A stretch of 64,000 nt of DNA. Source: Dechloromonas denitrificans (GTDB lineage: Bacteria; Pseudomonadota; Gammaproteobacteria; Burkholderiales; Rhodocyclaceae). The position numbers were made by a program, and so were the translations under genes. The stretch lies in assembly GCF_020510685.1 (NCBI RefSeq), contig NZ_CP075185.1, positions 1,736,001 through 1,800,000 on the forward strand, in the 5' to 3' direction. Shown here in pieces: positions 34,250 through 48,482 of this stretch; the first letter of the stretch is position 1, and each line of letters starts with the position of its first letter. The notes beneath the pieces were generated by a model. It was given only the letters and a program-made list of their open reading frames with translations. It was not told where the DNA came from and searched no databases.

Positions 34250-34987
34250 ATGGCGCTGCATCCCCAACCGCTCACTCTTTACAGCCTGCGTCACGCCCTT
34301 GCCGTCGGCTGGCGGATGACCATGGCGACGCGGGCCGTCGCTGTCACCTTTTCGCTGGTGTTTGTGCTGGCCGGGGCGGTGATCATCGGTGGTCTGCTGG
34401 CCCAGGGCTTGCTGCCCTTCGTGATCGTTGCCGCAGGGGCCTTCATGCTGCTCGGGCCGGTCATCCTGGCTGGATTCTTCGGCGTTGCCCAAGCTTTCGA
34501 AGGCGATGGCCAAGTGCGGCCGGCGGCCGTGCTCGCCGGATTCAGCACGGCACCGGCCGCGCTCTGGGTGCTGGCCCTGGTCTGCGGCCTGTTGTTCATG
34601 ATCTTCGTCACCGATGCGACCATTCTTTATGCCTATATGCTCGGCCAGGCCCCAGTATGGCTGACTGACCTCGTGCCGTTCGCCGATAACCTGTTGCGGT
34701 TCGTCAAATGGGCGGCGGTGTCGGGTTTCGTCGTGGCGTTGATGCTGTTCTGCGTTTCGGCATTCTCGGTGCCCTTACTCTGCGAGCGTCGGGCCGGTCT
34801 GGTCGAGGCGGTGGCGCTCAGCGTGCGGATCGTTTTCGCCAATTTTCCGCTCGCCATGTTGTGGGCCGCTGTGCTGGCCTGCGTCATCATCGGCAGCATC
34901 CTGCTGCTGCCGGTGCTGTCCTTGACCCTGCCGTGGCTGGCCTTTGCCAGCCGGGCGCTCTACCGCCAGGTGTTGCCGGGCGCCTGA
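34250..34987 (+). CDS. DUF2189-family integral membrane protein
   Basis: 245 aa with about six membrane helices. It begins [20 protein letters not shown], followed by [20 protein letters not shown] and a Cys-containing stretch [22 protein letters not shown] typical of DUF2189. Inner-membrane protein of unknown role, widespread in proteobacteria. It stands alone, 86 nt before prfC. Confidence 0.85.
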   Translation: MALHPQPLTLYSLRHALAVGWRMTMATRAVAVTFSLVFVLAGAVIIGGLLAQGLLPFVIVAAGAFMLLGPVILAGFFGVAQAFEGDGQVRPAAVLAGFSTAPAALWVLALVCGLLFMIFVTDATILYAYMLGQAPVWLTDLVPFADNLLRFVKWAAVSGFVVALMLFCVSAFSVPLLCERRAGLVEAVALSVRIVFANFPLAMLWAAVLACVIIGSILLLPVLSLTLPWLAFASRALYRQVLPGA

Positions 34988-35073
34988 GATCTACGGTTGC
35001 TTCGCGGGCCGGGCGCCGTCAGCCGGGGTGGCGACGGTATAATTGCGACCTTTCCGTTTTCGCCCAGCCTACC

Positions 35074-36648
<1,575 letters not shown>

Positions 36649-36650
36649 CC

Positions 36651-37118
36651 ATGACTGTCCGGGTCCAGGAAGCCGATTTCGACCTCGGTGCCGAGCTTGC
36701 CGCGCTGCGCGCCGGCGACGCCCGGGTCGGCGCGCTGGCCAGCTTTGTCGGACTGGTGCGCGACATCAACGCCGGGGCCGGCGTTTCGGAAATGACCCTG
36801 GAGCACTACCCGGGCATGACCGAGAAGGCGCTCGAGGAAATCGTCGTCGAAGCACGAGGCCGCTGGGCGCTCTACGACGCGCTGGTCATCCACCGCGTCG
36901 GTCCGCTCAAGCCCTGCGACCAGATCGTCCTGGTCGCCGTGACCAGCGCGCACCGTGGCGAAGCCTTCGCCGCCTGCGAATTCATCATGGACTACCTGAA
37001 GACCCGCGCCCCGTTCTGGAAGCGCGAAGTCACGCCGGATGGCGCGCACTGGGTCGATGCCCGCGAGAGCGACGACAGCGCCGCCGCGCGCTGGCAGAAC
37101 CCGCCGCTGGCCAACTGA
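36651..37118 (+). CDS. moaE: molybdopterin synthase catalytic subunit MoaE
   Basis: 155 aa. Motifs: GALASFVGLVRDINAGAGVS, LEHYPGMTEKALEEI, the catalytic HRVGPLKPCDQIVLVAV, and DYLKTRAPFWKREVTPDG with the two conserved lysines. It inserts sulfur into precursor Z using MoaD-COSH to make molybdopterin. No moaD is adjacent. It is unusually placed directly behind prfC. Confidence 0.95.
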   Translation: MTVRVQEADFDLGAELAALRAGDARVGALASFVGLVRDINAGAGVSEMTLEHYPGMTEKALEEIVVEARGRWALYDALVIHRVGPLKPCDQIVLVAVTSAHRGEAFAACEFIMDYLKTRAPFWKREVTPDGAHWVDARESDDSAAARWQNPPLAN

Positions 37119-37132
37119 CGGCGCTCCGGCGC

Positions 37133-38794
37133 CTACGCTACGGCCCTGGTCAGTTCGGCAATCCGCGTCCGCAGGACATCGAGGCTGAGCGGTTTGTGCA
37201 GAACGACGATCTGTTTCCTGGCCATGCGGCGAATCACTTGCGGATCGGTATCGCCGGTGATGATCAGCGCCGGCAACTGGCTGCCGAAATTCTTGCGTAG
37301 CGTCGCGATGACGTTGAAACCGTCTTCGTTCCCGGCGAGCCGATAGTCGGAAATGATCAGGTTCGGCGGATTCCCGCCGAGGCGGGCCAATAGTTCGGCG
37401 CCGGAGGGCGCTGAAACGACCTGGTGGCCGATTTCGGCCAAGGCGTAGGTCAGTGCCTTGACCAGCTCGGCATTGTCGTCGACCACGCCGATTATCAAGG
37501 GAATATGCGGCTCTTGCACCGGGGGCATCGGCTTGGCTGCTTCGCCCAGCGGCAACTCGACGGCGAATACGGAGCCTTTGCCGAGGCGCGAACAGAGGTT
37601 GATTTGCAGCCCCAGCAAGCTCGCCATCTTGGTGACGATCGCCAGCCCCAGGCCGCTCCCTTTGGTGCTGTTACGCTCGCGGTTGTCGAGCTGCTTGAAT
37701 TCCTCAAAAATCTCGCCGGTCTTGTCGGCCGGAATGCCTATGCCGGTATCCCAGACCTCAAGCCACATTTTTCCCTGGCGCCGCTTGCAGCCGATCAGGA
37801 CGCCGCCGTGCGCGGTGTAGCGGATGGCGTTATCGACCAGATTTCCGACAATGCGCTGGAACAGCACAGGATCGGTGCGCCCGGTCAGGCCGAAGCGGGT
37901 ATGGCGCAATTTGAGTCCTTTGCTCCGGGCTTCCGGGCCGTAAGATGAAACCACCCGCTTGAGCAGCGCGTCGAGTTCGAAATCGCAAGGTTTCGGGACA
38001 ACCACGCCGGCTTCGAGTTTCGACAGGTCGAGCAGGTGCGAGAGCATTTCGCTTAGTGTCGCGGCGCAATTCTTCATGCCGCTGACCAGTTGCTGATCGC
38101 TCGCGCCCAGTTTGTGTTCGAGTGCCGCAATGTAGAGCGCCAGGCCGGCCAGCGGCTGCCGCAGATCGTGACTGGCGGCGGCGAGGAAGCGCGATTTGGC
38201 GCAATTGGCCCGCTCGGCGTCGGCCATGGCCTGTTTCAGCGAGGTTTCGGTTTGCTTGGTGGTGGTGATGTCAATCAGCAGGAGGCGATACTCCTGCCCC
38301 GTTTCATCGCGAATGGCTTTGACCTGTATGACCCGGGCCGGCTGCTCTTCCAGCGACGGTATGGTGATCTCGCTGACTTGTTTGGTCGGGCTGGCCCACA
38401 CGGCGTTGAGGAATCCGGCGAAAGTCGGCCGACTGGCTTCGTCGATGAACAGCGCGAAACTCTTGTTGACCAGTTTCGAACGGCCCAGGCCGAGCAGGCG
38501 GGCGCCGGCCAGATTGATCTGTTGAATCTTGCCGTCGCGGCTCAGTGTCACATAGCCGATTGGTGCGAAATCGTAGAGGTCGGTGTACCGCGCCAGGGCA
38601 GCTTCGGCTTGATGGTAGCTTTCGCGCAATGCCTCGTTCTGCATTTCCAGTTCGATTTTATGCACGCGTAGTTCGTGCAGCAGCGCCGAAACGTTGCTTG
38701 TGCCGTCTGTTTCTTGCTCATCCTTTGTCGCGCGCTCTTCTGCCAGACGGCGCAGCGCCAGCGACCTTGCGGCAATGTCCGGATTTTTTTTCAT
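37133..38794 (-). CDS. PAS hybrid histidine kinase with C-terminal receiver
   Basis: 553 aa. The start is the ATG after GGAGGACCCAATGCC. A coiled N-terminus precedes a PAS domain (about 65-190; DFAPIGYVTLSRDGKIQQIN). A HisKA box RFLAAASHDLRQPLAGLAL has the phospho-His. A HATPase domain (VDNAIRYTAHGG, DTGIGIPAD, GSGLGLAIV) and a receiver domain (VVDDNAELVKAL, acceptor Asp in LIISDYRLAG, Lys in VVLHKPLS) follow. There is no membrane segment, so it is cytoplasmic. It is 16 nt after the CheB-CheR fusion gene, a common pairing, so the two form one signalling unit. The output partner is unknown. Confidence 0.93.
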   Translation of the reverse strand: MKKNPDIAARSLALRRLAEERATKDEQETDGTSNVSALLHELRVHKIELEMQNEALRESYHQAEAALARYTDLYDFAPIGYVTLSRDGKIQQINLAGARLLGLGRSKLVNKSFALFIDEASRPTFAGFLNAVWASPTKQVSEITIPSLEEQPARVIQVKAIRDETGQEYRLLLIDITTTKQTETSLKQAMADAERANCAKSRFLAAASHDLRQPLAGLALYIAALEHKLGASDQQLVSGMKNCAATLSEMLSHLLDLSKLEAGVVVPKPCDFELDALLKRVVSSYGPEARSKGLKLRHTRFGLTGRTDPVLFQRIVGNLVDNAIRYTAHGGVLIGCKRRQGKMWLEVWDTGIGIPADKTGEIFEEFKQLDNRERNSTKGSGLGLAIVTKMASLLGLQINLCSRLGKGSVFAVELPLGEAAKPMPPVQEPHIPLIIGVVDDNAELVKALTYALAEIGHQVVSAPSGAELLARLGGNPPNLIISDYRLAGNEDGFNVIATLRKNFGSQLPALIITGDTDPQVIRRMARKQIVVLHKPLSLDVLRTRIAELTRAVA

Positions 38795-38810
38795 GGCATT
38801 GGGTCCTCCT

Positions 38811-41588
38811 TCACCCCCCGCGGTCCTGGCTCGCAGCACTGGTCCTCTTCGCCCGGCGCGGCTGGCCGGTAGCGGGCAATGCCGGTTGGGCGATGTTGGC
38901 TTTTTGAGGGTGCTTCGCTTTGCTTTGTTCCACCAGCCAGCGTGCCTCAGTGAGGATTTTCTCCAGTCCGGCAAGCTGATCAGGGGCGCTGCCGCTGGCC
39001 GCCAGGCCGTCTTCCAGAGCCTGCGCGATCTTGTCAAATGCCGCTTCCAGCGACTTGGCCTCGCTGATGTCGATGAAGGTGATGACTACGCCGCTGATGA
39101 TGTTGTCGAGGCTACGGTACGGCATGATGCGAACCTTGAACCAATGCCCGCCCTGGGCGGCAATGGCTTTGTCGGAAAAGACCAGCGTGCGCAGGACTTC
39201 CTTCGCATCTTCCTGCAGTTGCGGATAATCGAGCTCGGTGACGATATTCGACAGCGGCCGCCCGACATCGAGCGGCAATAGCTTGAAAAGCCGTGTGGCA
39301 TAAGGCGTGAAGCTGCGTATCCGCATTTCCGTATCGAGGAATACGGTGGCGATTTCCGTACTGTTGATCAAGTTCTGCATGTCGCCGATCACCGACGACA
39401 TGCTTTTCATCTTGGCTTCCAGTTCGGCGTTGACGCTGTGCAGTTCTTCGTTCAATGCCTGCATTTCCTCTTTCGAGGTCGTCAGTTCCTCGTTGGTCGA
39501 TTGCAGCTCTTCATTGGTCGACTGGAGTTCCTCGTTGGTCGACTTGAGCTCCTCCTGTGCGCTCTGCGATTCTTCGCACATGCTCTGCAGTTCGCTGCGG
39601 GTATGTTGCAATTCGACCACCAGTGCGTTTTCGTCGACAGCGGTGGATTTCTCGTCCGCTACCGTGCGGCCGTCGGCACTGCTTTCGGTGGGCGAGGGGA
39701 CGTCGGTAAAGACGATCATTACCCGGTCCCGTTTTTCCCAGGGCCGCTCGATCGCCTGTACCGTGACATTGACGGTCTGGATCAGCCCGTTGCAGTCCAC
39801 CTTCAAGCCATCCAGATTGACCGCCGCCGGCTGTTGCAAGGCCTGCCGGATGGCGCCGGGCAAAACATGGCGCAGCCCTTCGCGGGTCATCGCGTGAATA
39901 TTCAGGTTGGCCTTGCCGACCGCCGGTTCAAGGTACTTGCCGGTGCGTCCGCTGATGTAGAGAACCTCGCCATCGGCGTTGGTGAGAACCGCCGCCGGCG
40001 TGTAATGCAGGCGCAGCTGTTCATGGACGAGCTGCTCGTTGCTGGCCGGGGAGGTTGGCCGGGCATCCGCGACGAGCTTCGGTGTCGTCACGTGATATTT
40101 GGTCGGAAAGTCGACCTTGGCCGGCTGTTCGTTGAGGCGCCGGTAAATCCGCGCCCGGCTCTCGAGCGGCGAGAACAGGGCCTGGTGGCTGCCGATGCTT
40201 TCGGCGCTGCCGAGCACCATGATGCCGCCGTGGTTCAGGGCGTAGTGAAATAGCGGGATGAGTTTCTTTTGCAGTTCCGGCCCGAGGTAGATCAGCAGAT
40301 TGCGGCAACTGAGGATGTCGAGCTTGGTGAATGGCGGGTCCATGATGATGTTTTGCGTCGCAAAAATCACCATTTCGCGTATTTCCTGGGTGACCTGAAA
40401 ACTCTTGCCGGCCTCGACGAAATAGCGCGCCAGGCGCTCCGGCCCGACATCGGCGACGATGTTGGCGGGATAGAGGCCAATCCGCGCCTGCTCGATGGCA
40501 TTGCTATCGAGGTCGGTGGCAAATATTTGCAGCGAGTAACGCACCGGGGCCTTAAGCTCGGCGAGGACTTCCTTGAAGACGATCGCCAGCGTGTAGGCTT
40601 CTTCGCCGGTGGAGCAGGCCGGGATCCAGGCGCGCAAGGCCATGCCGGCCGGATGCTTGGCCAGCAGTTCGGGCAGGGCGACGGTTTTCAGGTAGTCCCA
40701 GACCGCCGGGTCGCGAAAGAAGCTGGTCACGCCGATCAGCAGTTCATTCAGCAGCAGATCGATCTCGTCCGGGGTCTCCCGTAGGTAGCGGACATAGTTC
40801 GCGATCGTGTCGATCTGGTGCAGCGCCATGCGGCGCTCGATGCGGCGGTAGAGGGTATTTTTCTTGTAGAGGGCAAAGTCATTGCCGGTACGTTCGCGCA
40901 GCAGGATGACAATTTTCTCCAGGGCGCTCTGGACTCGCGACTCGCTGGTCGATTCCGGGTCGATCGGCGTACCCCGCAGGGCATGGCGGAAATAAACGGC
41001 GATCCGCTCAGGCAGCTCTTCGGCTGGTGCAACGAGGTCGGCCACGCCGGCATCGACGGCGCTCTGCGGCATGCCCTTGAACTTGGCTGAGCCGGGGTCC
41101 TGAACCAGGGTCAGGCCGGAGTTTTCCTTGATGGCGCGCAGGCCGAGCATGCCATCGGAGCCCATGCCGGAGAGAATGACGCCGACGGCGTTTTCCTGCC
41201 GGTCGATGGCCAGTGTCCGCAAGAAAAAATCGATTGGCAACCGCAGCCCGTGTCTTTCCGCCGGGTCAAGGAGGTAGAGCGTACCGTGCAGGATCGACAG
41301 ATCCTTGTTGGGCGGGATCACATAGATGTGATTCGGCTTGACCGTCATCCGGTTTTTCGCCTGGGTGACCGGTATGCTCGTCAGGCGCTGCAACAACTCG
41401 GGCAGCATGCCTTTGTGGTTCGGATCGAGATGCTGGACGATGACATAGGCCATGTCGCTGTCACCCCGGATCTGGCCAATAAAGAGGGTTAGCGCTTCCA
41501 GGCCGCCGGCCGAGGCGCCGATGCCGACAATCGGGAAGTGATTGTCGTCGGCCGCGAGAGACTTGTGCGAGCGTGATGCCGTCGCCAT
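38811..41588 (-). CDS. CheB-CheR-PAS fusion protein
   Basis: 925 aa. The CheB methylesterase domain is at about 18-200 with its triad in GIGASAGGLEAL, VQHLDPNHKG and LSGMGSDGMLG, but without a receiver domain. The CheR methyltransferase domain is at about 215-480 (VTSFFRDPAVWDYLK, WIPACSTGEEAYTLA, FDILSCRN-type motif as LDILSCRNLLIYL). A PAS segment at about 515-620 is followed by a coiled coil with the repeated block ELQSTNE (about 660-745) and a second PAS at about 750-865. These fusions probably modify receptors or partner kinases. It is operonic with the hybrid kinase downstream. Confidence 0.93.
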   Translation of the reverse strand: MATASRSHKSLAADDNHFPIVGIGASAGGLEALTLFIGQIRGDSDMAYVIVQHLDPNHKGMLPELLQRLTSIPVTQAKNRMTVKPNHIYVIPPNKDLSILHGTLYLLDPAERHGLRLPIDFFLRTLAIDRQENAVGVILSGMGSDGMLGLRAIKENSGLTLVQDPGSAKFKGMPQSAVDAGVADLVAPAEELPERIAVYFRHALRGTPIDPESTSESRVQSALEKIVILLRERTGNDFALYKKNTLYRRIERRMALHQIDTIANYVRYLRETPDEIDLLLNELLIGVTSFFRDPAVWDYLKTVALPELLAKHPAGMALRAWIPACSTGEEAYTLAIVFKEVLAELKAPVRYSLQIFATDLDSNAIEQARIGLYPANIVADVGPERLARYFVEAGKSFQVTQEIREMVIFATQNIIMDPPFTKLDILSCRNLLIYLGPELQKKLIPLFHYALNHGGIMVLGSAESIGSHQALFSPLESRARIYRRLNEQPAKVDFPTKYHVTTPKLVADARPTSPASNEQLVHEQLRLHYTPAAVLTNADGEVLYISGRTGKYLEPAVGKANLNIHAMTREGLRHVLPGAIRQALQQPAAVNLDGLKVDCNGLIQTVNVTVQAIERPWEKRDRVMIVFTDVPSPTESSADGRTVADEKSTAVDENALVVELQHTRSELQSMCEESQSAQEELKSTNEELQSTNEELQSTNEELTTSKEEMQALNEELHSVNAELEAKMKSMSSVIGDMQNLINSTEIATVFLDTEMRIRSFTPYATRLFKLLPLDVGRPLSNIVTELDYPQLQEDAKEVLRTLVFSDKAIAAQGGHWFKVRIMPYRSLDNIISGVVITFIDISEAKSLEAAFDKIAQALEDGLAASGSAPDQLAGLEKILTEARWLVEQSKAKHPQKANIAQPALPATGQPRRAKRTSAASQDRGG

Positions 41589-41877
41589 TACCGTGCTCTT
41601 TTTACGCCACCACGGCAGATTGAAGTCGGGCCAGTGCCCGCGTTATGGATGTCTGCATAAACAGTTGGGCAGGACAGCGTGTCCATGTTCGGGCTCCCTT
41701 GGCTAGCCTCTGGTTATCGGTACGGGGTGCGACAATCGATTGGCACCGCTCGGGTGGCGTTATTGTCCATCGATTGCTTATTTTGCAGCAAGGCGGCTGA
41801 GTCCGCGCAGGTTTTATGACGCTGGCTCGAGCCAAGGCAAGGCCGGGTCAGACTATCCCTGGCGGCGCCGAAAACAG
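41589..41877. other. non-coding interval
   Basis: No supported gene. It holds the presumed promoter of the CheB-CheR fusion gene (minus strand) and, at its left end as drawn on the plus strand, no recognisable motif. Short open frames here lack coding character. Confidence 0.5.
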
Positions 41878-41918
41878 CCGGGGGGCACGTCCGGATCCGG
41901 TCCGGACGTGCCCCCCGG
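41878..41918 (-). terminator. strong intrinsic terminator of the chemoreceptor gene
   Basis: Perfect 18-bp stem: the arm 41878-41895 pairs with 41901-41918 around loop TCCGG. It begins about 19 bases past the chemoreceptor stop and is followed on the minus strand by a short T tract. Confidence 0.75.
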
Positions 41919-41936
41919 CAGGCGCAGAGGCCAGAA

Positions 41937-43571
41937 TCAGGTTTTGAACTGGGCGACGGCCTGGTGCAGCGATACCGAGAGCGATTGCAGGTGGCGGGCG
42001 GCTTCGGCCGTGTGCTTGACGGCGACAGCGCTTTCTTCCGACATCTGGGCGATGGTTTCCAGCTTTTGGGCAATATCGCTGCCCGCCGTACTTTGCTCGC
42101 GGATCGAGTCGGAAATTCCGTTGACCACGCGCGTTACCTGTTCGGCTCCATCACGGATGCGATTGATCGAATCGCCGGCCTGGTTCGCCAACTCGACGCC
42201 ATTGCTGACCTGGACGACGCCGGCCTGCATGCTGGCCACCGCGCTGCGGGTGCCGCTCTGGATCTTGGAGACCATCGTGGCAATTTCGGTAGTCGACAGG
42301 CTGGTTCGCTCGGCCAGTTTGCGCACTTCGTCGGCAACCACTGCGAAGCCACGCCCCTGTTCGCCGGCCCGGGCCGCTTCGATGGCCGCATTCAGGGCCA
42401 GCAGGTTGGTCTGGTCGGCAATTTCCTTGATGGTATTGACGATCGAGGTGATCTGGTCGGACTGGCGGCCAAGATCTTCAACGATTTCCGAGGAGGACTG
42501 AACCGCTTCGGAAATCTTGCGCATTTCGGTCGCCGCGCCATGAATGATGCCGGCGCCTTGCTGGGAAATGGTGCCGGATTCCTGCGAAATGCTGTGGGCT
42601 TCCTGCGCGTTGTCCCGCACCTGATCGATGCTGACCGACATTTCCTCGACCGAGGCGGCCATCGAGGAGGCTGCATCACTTTGCTGGCGGGCCCGGTCGG
42701 CCACCGACTCGGAGGCATGCAGCAACTGGCTGGCAGCGCTGGCCACCTGCTCGGCGTTGCCGGTGATGGTGCCAATCATGCTGCGCAGCGTGTCTTGCAT
42801 CGTACTGATATTGGCCAGCAGGCTGGTGGTGTCGCCTGGTTCACAATTGATCGGAGTCGCCAGATCGCCGCTGGCGATGCGTTGGGTGATGCTGGATGCG
42901 ACAACCGGGTCGCCACCCAGCGTCTTGATGATATTGCGCGACAGCAGCAGCAGGGAAATCGAGATGAAGCCGCCGATGCCCAGCCCCCAGAGCAACAAGG
43001 TGATGGCATCGGTGCGGAACTTGGCATCGACGTCATCGATATAGATGCCCGAGCCGATTACCCAGCCCCATGGCTGGAAGCCGGATACGAAGGAAATCTT
43101 CGGGACGCCTTCGTCGGAACCCGGTTTGGGCCAGAGATAGTCCACGAAGCCCGAGCCTTGCGACTTGACCATCGCATTGAATTCCAGAAAGAAGAATTTT
43201 CCGTTCTTGTCTTTCAATTGATCCAGTTTTTTGCCGTCGAGGTCCGGCTTGATCGGATGCATGACCATCAGGTCATTCATGTCGTTGATCCAGAAGTACT
43301 CGTTCTTGTCGTAGCGCATCGCCCTGACGGCATCCAGGGCGGCTTTTTTCGCATCTTCGACGCTGATTCGACCTTCGCGTGCTTCTTTCTCGAAGTGGCC
43401 GACCGTCGTTTGGGCAACCTCGACGAGATTGCGGACCTTGTCCTTGCGGTCGCCCAGCATCTGGCTCTTGCCGTTGATCAGGAGAACGGCAAACAGCACG
43501 ATCAGTGCCACGATTGTTGCCGTCGTCATGGCGACAAGTTTGCCGCGCAAGGTAAATCCTTCGGTATTCAT
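41937..43571 (-). CDS. methyl-accepting chemotaxis protein with single Cache sensor
   Basis: 544 aa. The first membrane helix is at about 12-33, with a periplasmic sCache/Cache_2 domain at about 38-190 ([38 protein letters not shown]). A second helix is at about 192-213, then HAMP, then the signalling coil with the conserved tip [20 protein letters not shown]. No C-terminal pentapeptide tether is seen (ends HQAVAQFKT). Cache_2 receptors often sense small organic acids. Standing alone, it probably feeds the main chemotaxis array. Confidence 0.93.
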   Translation of the reverse strand: MNTEGFTLRGKLVAMTTATIVALIVLFAVLLINGKSQMLGDRKDKVRNLVEVAQTTVGHFEKEAREGRISVEDAKKAALDAVRAMRYDKNEYFWINDMNDLMVMHPIKPDLDGKKLDQLKDKNGKFFFLEFNAMVKSQGSGFVDYLWPKPGSDEGVPKISFVSGFQPWGWVIGSGIYIDDVDAKFRTDAITLLLWGLGIGGFISISLLLLSRNIIKTLGGDPVVASSITQRIASGDLATPINCEPGDTTSLLANISTMQDTLRSMIGTITGNAEQVASAASQLLHASESVADRARQQSDAASSMAASVEEMSVSIDQVRDNAQEAHSISQESGTISQQGAGIIHGAATEMRKISEAVQSSSEIVEDLGRQSDQITSIVNTIKEIADQTNLLALNAAIEAARAGEQGRGFAVVADEVRKLAERTSLSTTEIATMVSKIQSGTRSAVASMQAGVVQVSNGVELANQAGDSINRIRDGAEQVTRVVNGISDSIREQSTAGSDIAQKLETIAQMSEESAVAVKHTAEAARHLQSLSVSLHQAVAQFKT

Positions 43572-43689
43572 TGTCTTGCCCCCAGAAATGCAGTATCGCT
43601 AAAGTGGATATTTATAGCTCTTGCCACTTTTCAAGAATACTATTTTTTCCACAAGCTGTTTCGAGTGTTTGAATCGACATCCGGTCGCG

Positions 43690-43717
43690 GTTGAAAATTT
43701 CCGATCCGTCCTCATCT
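43690..43717 (+). promoter_or_regulatory. sigma-32-type heat-shock promoter of clpB
   Basis: GTTGAAA (43690-43696), 13-bp spacer, CCTCATCT (43710-43717). This is a near match to the RpoH consensus CTTGAAA-N13-17-CCCCATnT, 36 bp before the clpB start codon. Confidence 0.7.
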
Positions 43718-43752
43718 ACCGGGTATCAAAATTTGCCCAGGAGGACAGTCAG

Positions 43753-46335
<2,583 letters not shown>

Positions 46336-46354
46336 TCGCCTGGCGTTGAAATGA

Positions 46355-46388
46355 AAATGGCGGAACCGCCGGGTTCCGCCATTTCTTT
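46355..46388. terminator. bidirectional terminator between clpB and the DUF2502-like gene
   Basis: AAATGGCGGAACC (46355-46367), loop GCCG, GGTTCCGCCATTT (46372-46384), then CTTT; on the other strand T residues also follow. It serves two convergent genes. Confidence 0.8.
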
Positions 46389-46400
46389 GGCCGAAAGAGC

Positions 46401-46700
46401 TTAGCAGTTGCCCTTCTTGGCCTGGCCCGGCGGGCAGTGACCGCCACCCTGATGGGGGACACCCTTGTTGCCCCGGCCGGTGTAGTACTTTTCACCGCGT
46501 GGGCCGTTATGCTGTCGCCAGTAGTCTTGATCGCGCCAGTCGTAGCCGTCCCAGTAATAGCCGCGGTCGTTGCGGCTGCCGAAGGTGATGGTGGCGCCTG
46601 GGGTCTGGACACGAACACTGCCGATATCGACATTGATATCGACGGCGTGGGCAAATAGCGGCGAAGCGGCAAAAAGCGCAGCCAGAAGAAGTTTTTTCAT
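46401..46700 (-). CDS. small exported protein, DUF2502/YpeC-like
   Basis: 99 aa from the ATG after GAGGAAATTGCGA. Signal peptide MKKLLLAALFAASPLFAHAV. The mature part has a short beta segment (INVDIGSVRVQTPGATITFG), then RGYYWDGYDWRDQDYWRQHN, an aromatic/acidic block shared with E. coli YpeC. The tail is Gly/Lys-rich with two Cys (GGHCPPGQAKKGNC). Periplasmic protein of unknown function; the Cys pair in the tail is not a feature I know from YpeC. Confidence 0.8.
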   Translation of the reverse strand: MKKLLLAALFAASPLFAHAVDINVDIGSVRVQTPGATITFGSRNDRGYYWDGYDWRDQDYWRQHNGPRGEKYYTGRGNKGVPHQGGGHCPPGQAKKGNC

Positions 46701-46791
46701 TCGCAATTTCCTCGAAAAAAACGTGCAGGTGAATCACCTCGTGCATGAATAGCGGATTATCGTTCGAATCAACCCTATCGGAATCTAAAAA

Positions 46792-47571
46792 ATGTCGGAT
46801 GACCTGAAACGTTGGCAAAGCGAGCGCCATGCCGAGTTGAGCTCGCCGGGCAGTTGGCTTGGGCTGGTCGGCTTGTTCTGGCTACAGCCGGGCCGCAATC
46901 CGGTCGGCAGCGCGGCGACGGCAACGGTTGTCTTGCCCCACGGCCCCGAACTGCTCGGCGATTTGTCCTGGGCGGACGGGCGTATCGTCTGGCAGCCTGC
47001 TGATGGCCCGGAAGTGGCGTTGGCGACCGATCGGCATGGCGCGCCGACAATAGTCGACTTTGAAAATCTGTCTTTTTTCGTCGTCGATCGTGATGGTCAG
47101 TTGGCCGTGCGCCTCAGGGACCGCAACTGGGCCGCCAAAACGCCTTTCGCTGGGCTCGACTATTTTCCGTTCGACCATCGCTGGCAGATCGTCGCGACAT
47201 GGCAGGCGATCGATCCGCCGCTGACCATGGAGGTGCCGAACGTCAGCGGCGAGCTGAAAACGGTCAGCGTGGCACATCGCGCCGTTTTCGAGCTGGCCGG
47301 CCAGATGGTCAGCTTGTTGCCGATGGCGGTTAGTGACCAGGAGGTGTTCTTTGTCTTTCGCGATCGCAGCAGTGGCCGGGAAACCTACGGGGCCGGGCGC
47401 TTTCTAAAGGTGCCGGTGGCGACCAGCGGCCAAATCACCCTCGATTTCAATCGCGCCTACAACCCGCCCTGCGCTTTTACGCCCTTCGCCACCTGCCCGC
47501 TGCCACCACCCGAGAACTGGTTGCCGTTTGCCGTCCCGGCCGGCGAGAAAAAATGGTTAAAGCCGGCATAG
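46792..47571 (+). CDS. DUF1684 family protein
   Basis: 259 aa, no signal peptide. It shows WQSERHAELSSPGSWLGLVG at the start and LDFNRAYNPPCAFTPFATCP then LPPPENWLPFAVPAGEK at the end, both diagnostic of DUF1684. GRETYGAGRFLKVP lies between. Function is unknown in the family. Single gene without a clear operon partner. Confidence 0.92.
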   Translation: MSDDLKRWQSERHAELSSPGSWLGLVGLFWLQPGRNPVGSAATATVVLPHGPELLGDLSWADGRIVWQPADGPEVALATDRHGAPTIVDFENLSFFVVDRDGQLAVRLRDRNWAAKTPFAGLDYFPFDHRWQIVATWQAIDPPLTMEVPNVSGELKTVSVAHRAVFELAGQMVSLLPMAVSDQEVFFVFRDRSSGRETYGAGRFLKVPVATSGQITLDFNRAYNPPCAFTPFATCPLPPPENWLPFAVPAGEKKWLKPA

Positions 47572-47697
47572 GCCGATCGTCTGGCCAACGAGTGTGTTGT
47601 CGCGTACCGACATCCGCCGGGCTTTTGCTGTAGTGTGTCAGGGCCGCTTGAGTAACGCTCAGGAGGAAACCCTTCCACTTTTTCCGGTTGCCTTCCG

Positions 47698-48432
47698 ATG
47701 ATCGAACCCCTACTGCTCTCTGCCGCGCGTGTCTGCACGTTCGAGCGACAACGACTGCTCACCAACGCTAGTGGCCTGTTCTTCGAGCGTGATGGACGCC
47801 TGTTTGTGGTGACCAGCCGCCACGTGATGTATGACAAGCCGAGCAAGCATTTTCCCGACCGCATCGAGGTCGAGCTGCATATCGACCCCGACAATATGGC
47901 CAAGTCGATCGGTTTCTCGATTCCGCTGTATCGCAACGGCAAAGGCATTTGGCGCCAGGGACTCGACACGTCCGGCGAGATCGATGTGGCGGTGATCGAG
48001 ATCGAACGCTCGGCGTTGCCGCCGACCGCCGTTTACCGGGCTTTCACGCCGCAGCATCTGATCGGTCCGAACGATCAGGTCGAGATCGGTTCGTCCTTGC
48101 TGGTCGTCGGTTTTCCGCTCGGCTTTCACGACACGCTGCACCATATGCCGGTCGTTCGACATGCCGTGCTGGCCTCGTCATTCGGCTTGCGTTTCCAGGG
48201 CGAGGGCTATTTCCTGACCGATGCGCGAACGCACCGGGGAACCAGCGGGGCGCCGGTCGTCATGCGCGTTCCCGGCAGCGATCCGAACGTCCATGGCGAT
48301 CTGCCGTGGATGCTGCTCGGCATCCATTCGTCACGCCTCGATGTCGGTACGCGCGACCTCAAGCTCGACGAGGCGCTTGGCCTGAACTGCGCCTGGTACG
48401 CCGACATCCTGATGACGCTGACCAAGCAATGA
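47698..48432 (+). CDS. trypsin-like serine protease without signal peptide
   Basis: 244 aa. The chymotrypsin-fold triad is visible as His42 (VVTSRHVMYD), Asp96 (GEIDVAVIEI) and Ser183 (HRGTSGAPVVM). There is no signal peptide, membrane anchor or PDZ domain, so it is not a DegP homolog and is probably cytoplasmic. Its neighbours are unrelated, so the substrate is unknown. Stand-alone trypsin-like domains of this sort often serve as housekeeping or stress modules. Upstream is about 125 bp without a gene. Confidence 0.85.
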   Translation: MIEPLLLSAARVCTFERQRLLTNASGLFFERDGRLFVVTSRHVMYDKPSKHFPDRIEVELHIDPDNMAKSIGFSIPLYRNGKGIWRQGLDTSGEIDVAVIEIERSALPPTAVYRAFTPQHLIGPNDQVEIGSSLLVVGFPLGFHDTLHHMPVVRHAVLASSFGLRFQGEGYFLTDARTHRGTSGAPVVMRVPGSDPNVHGDLPWMLLGIHSSRLDVGTRDLKLDEALGLNCAWYADILMTLTKQ

Positions 48433-48482
48433 TGACGCATCGCCATGCCCGCTGGTGCGGGGTGGCGACGGGGAGAGCAGGG

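Noticed and set aside
39480..39560. Tandem repeat in the CheB-CheR gene
   Set aside because: Explained by the repeated ELQSTNE coiled-coil heptads normal for this fusion family; not an independent DNA repeat.
42000..43694. Plus-strand open frame opposite the chemoreceptor gene
   Set aside because: Antisense shadow; composition is atypical and the chemoreceptor is certain.
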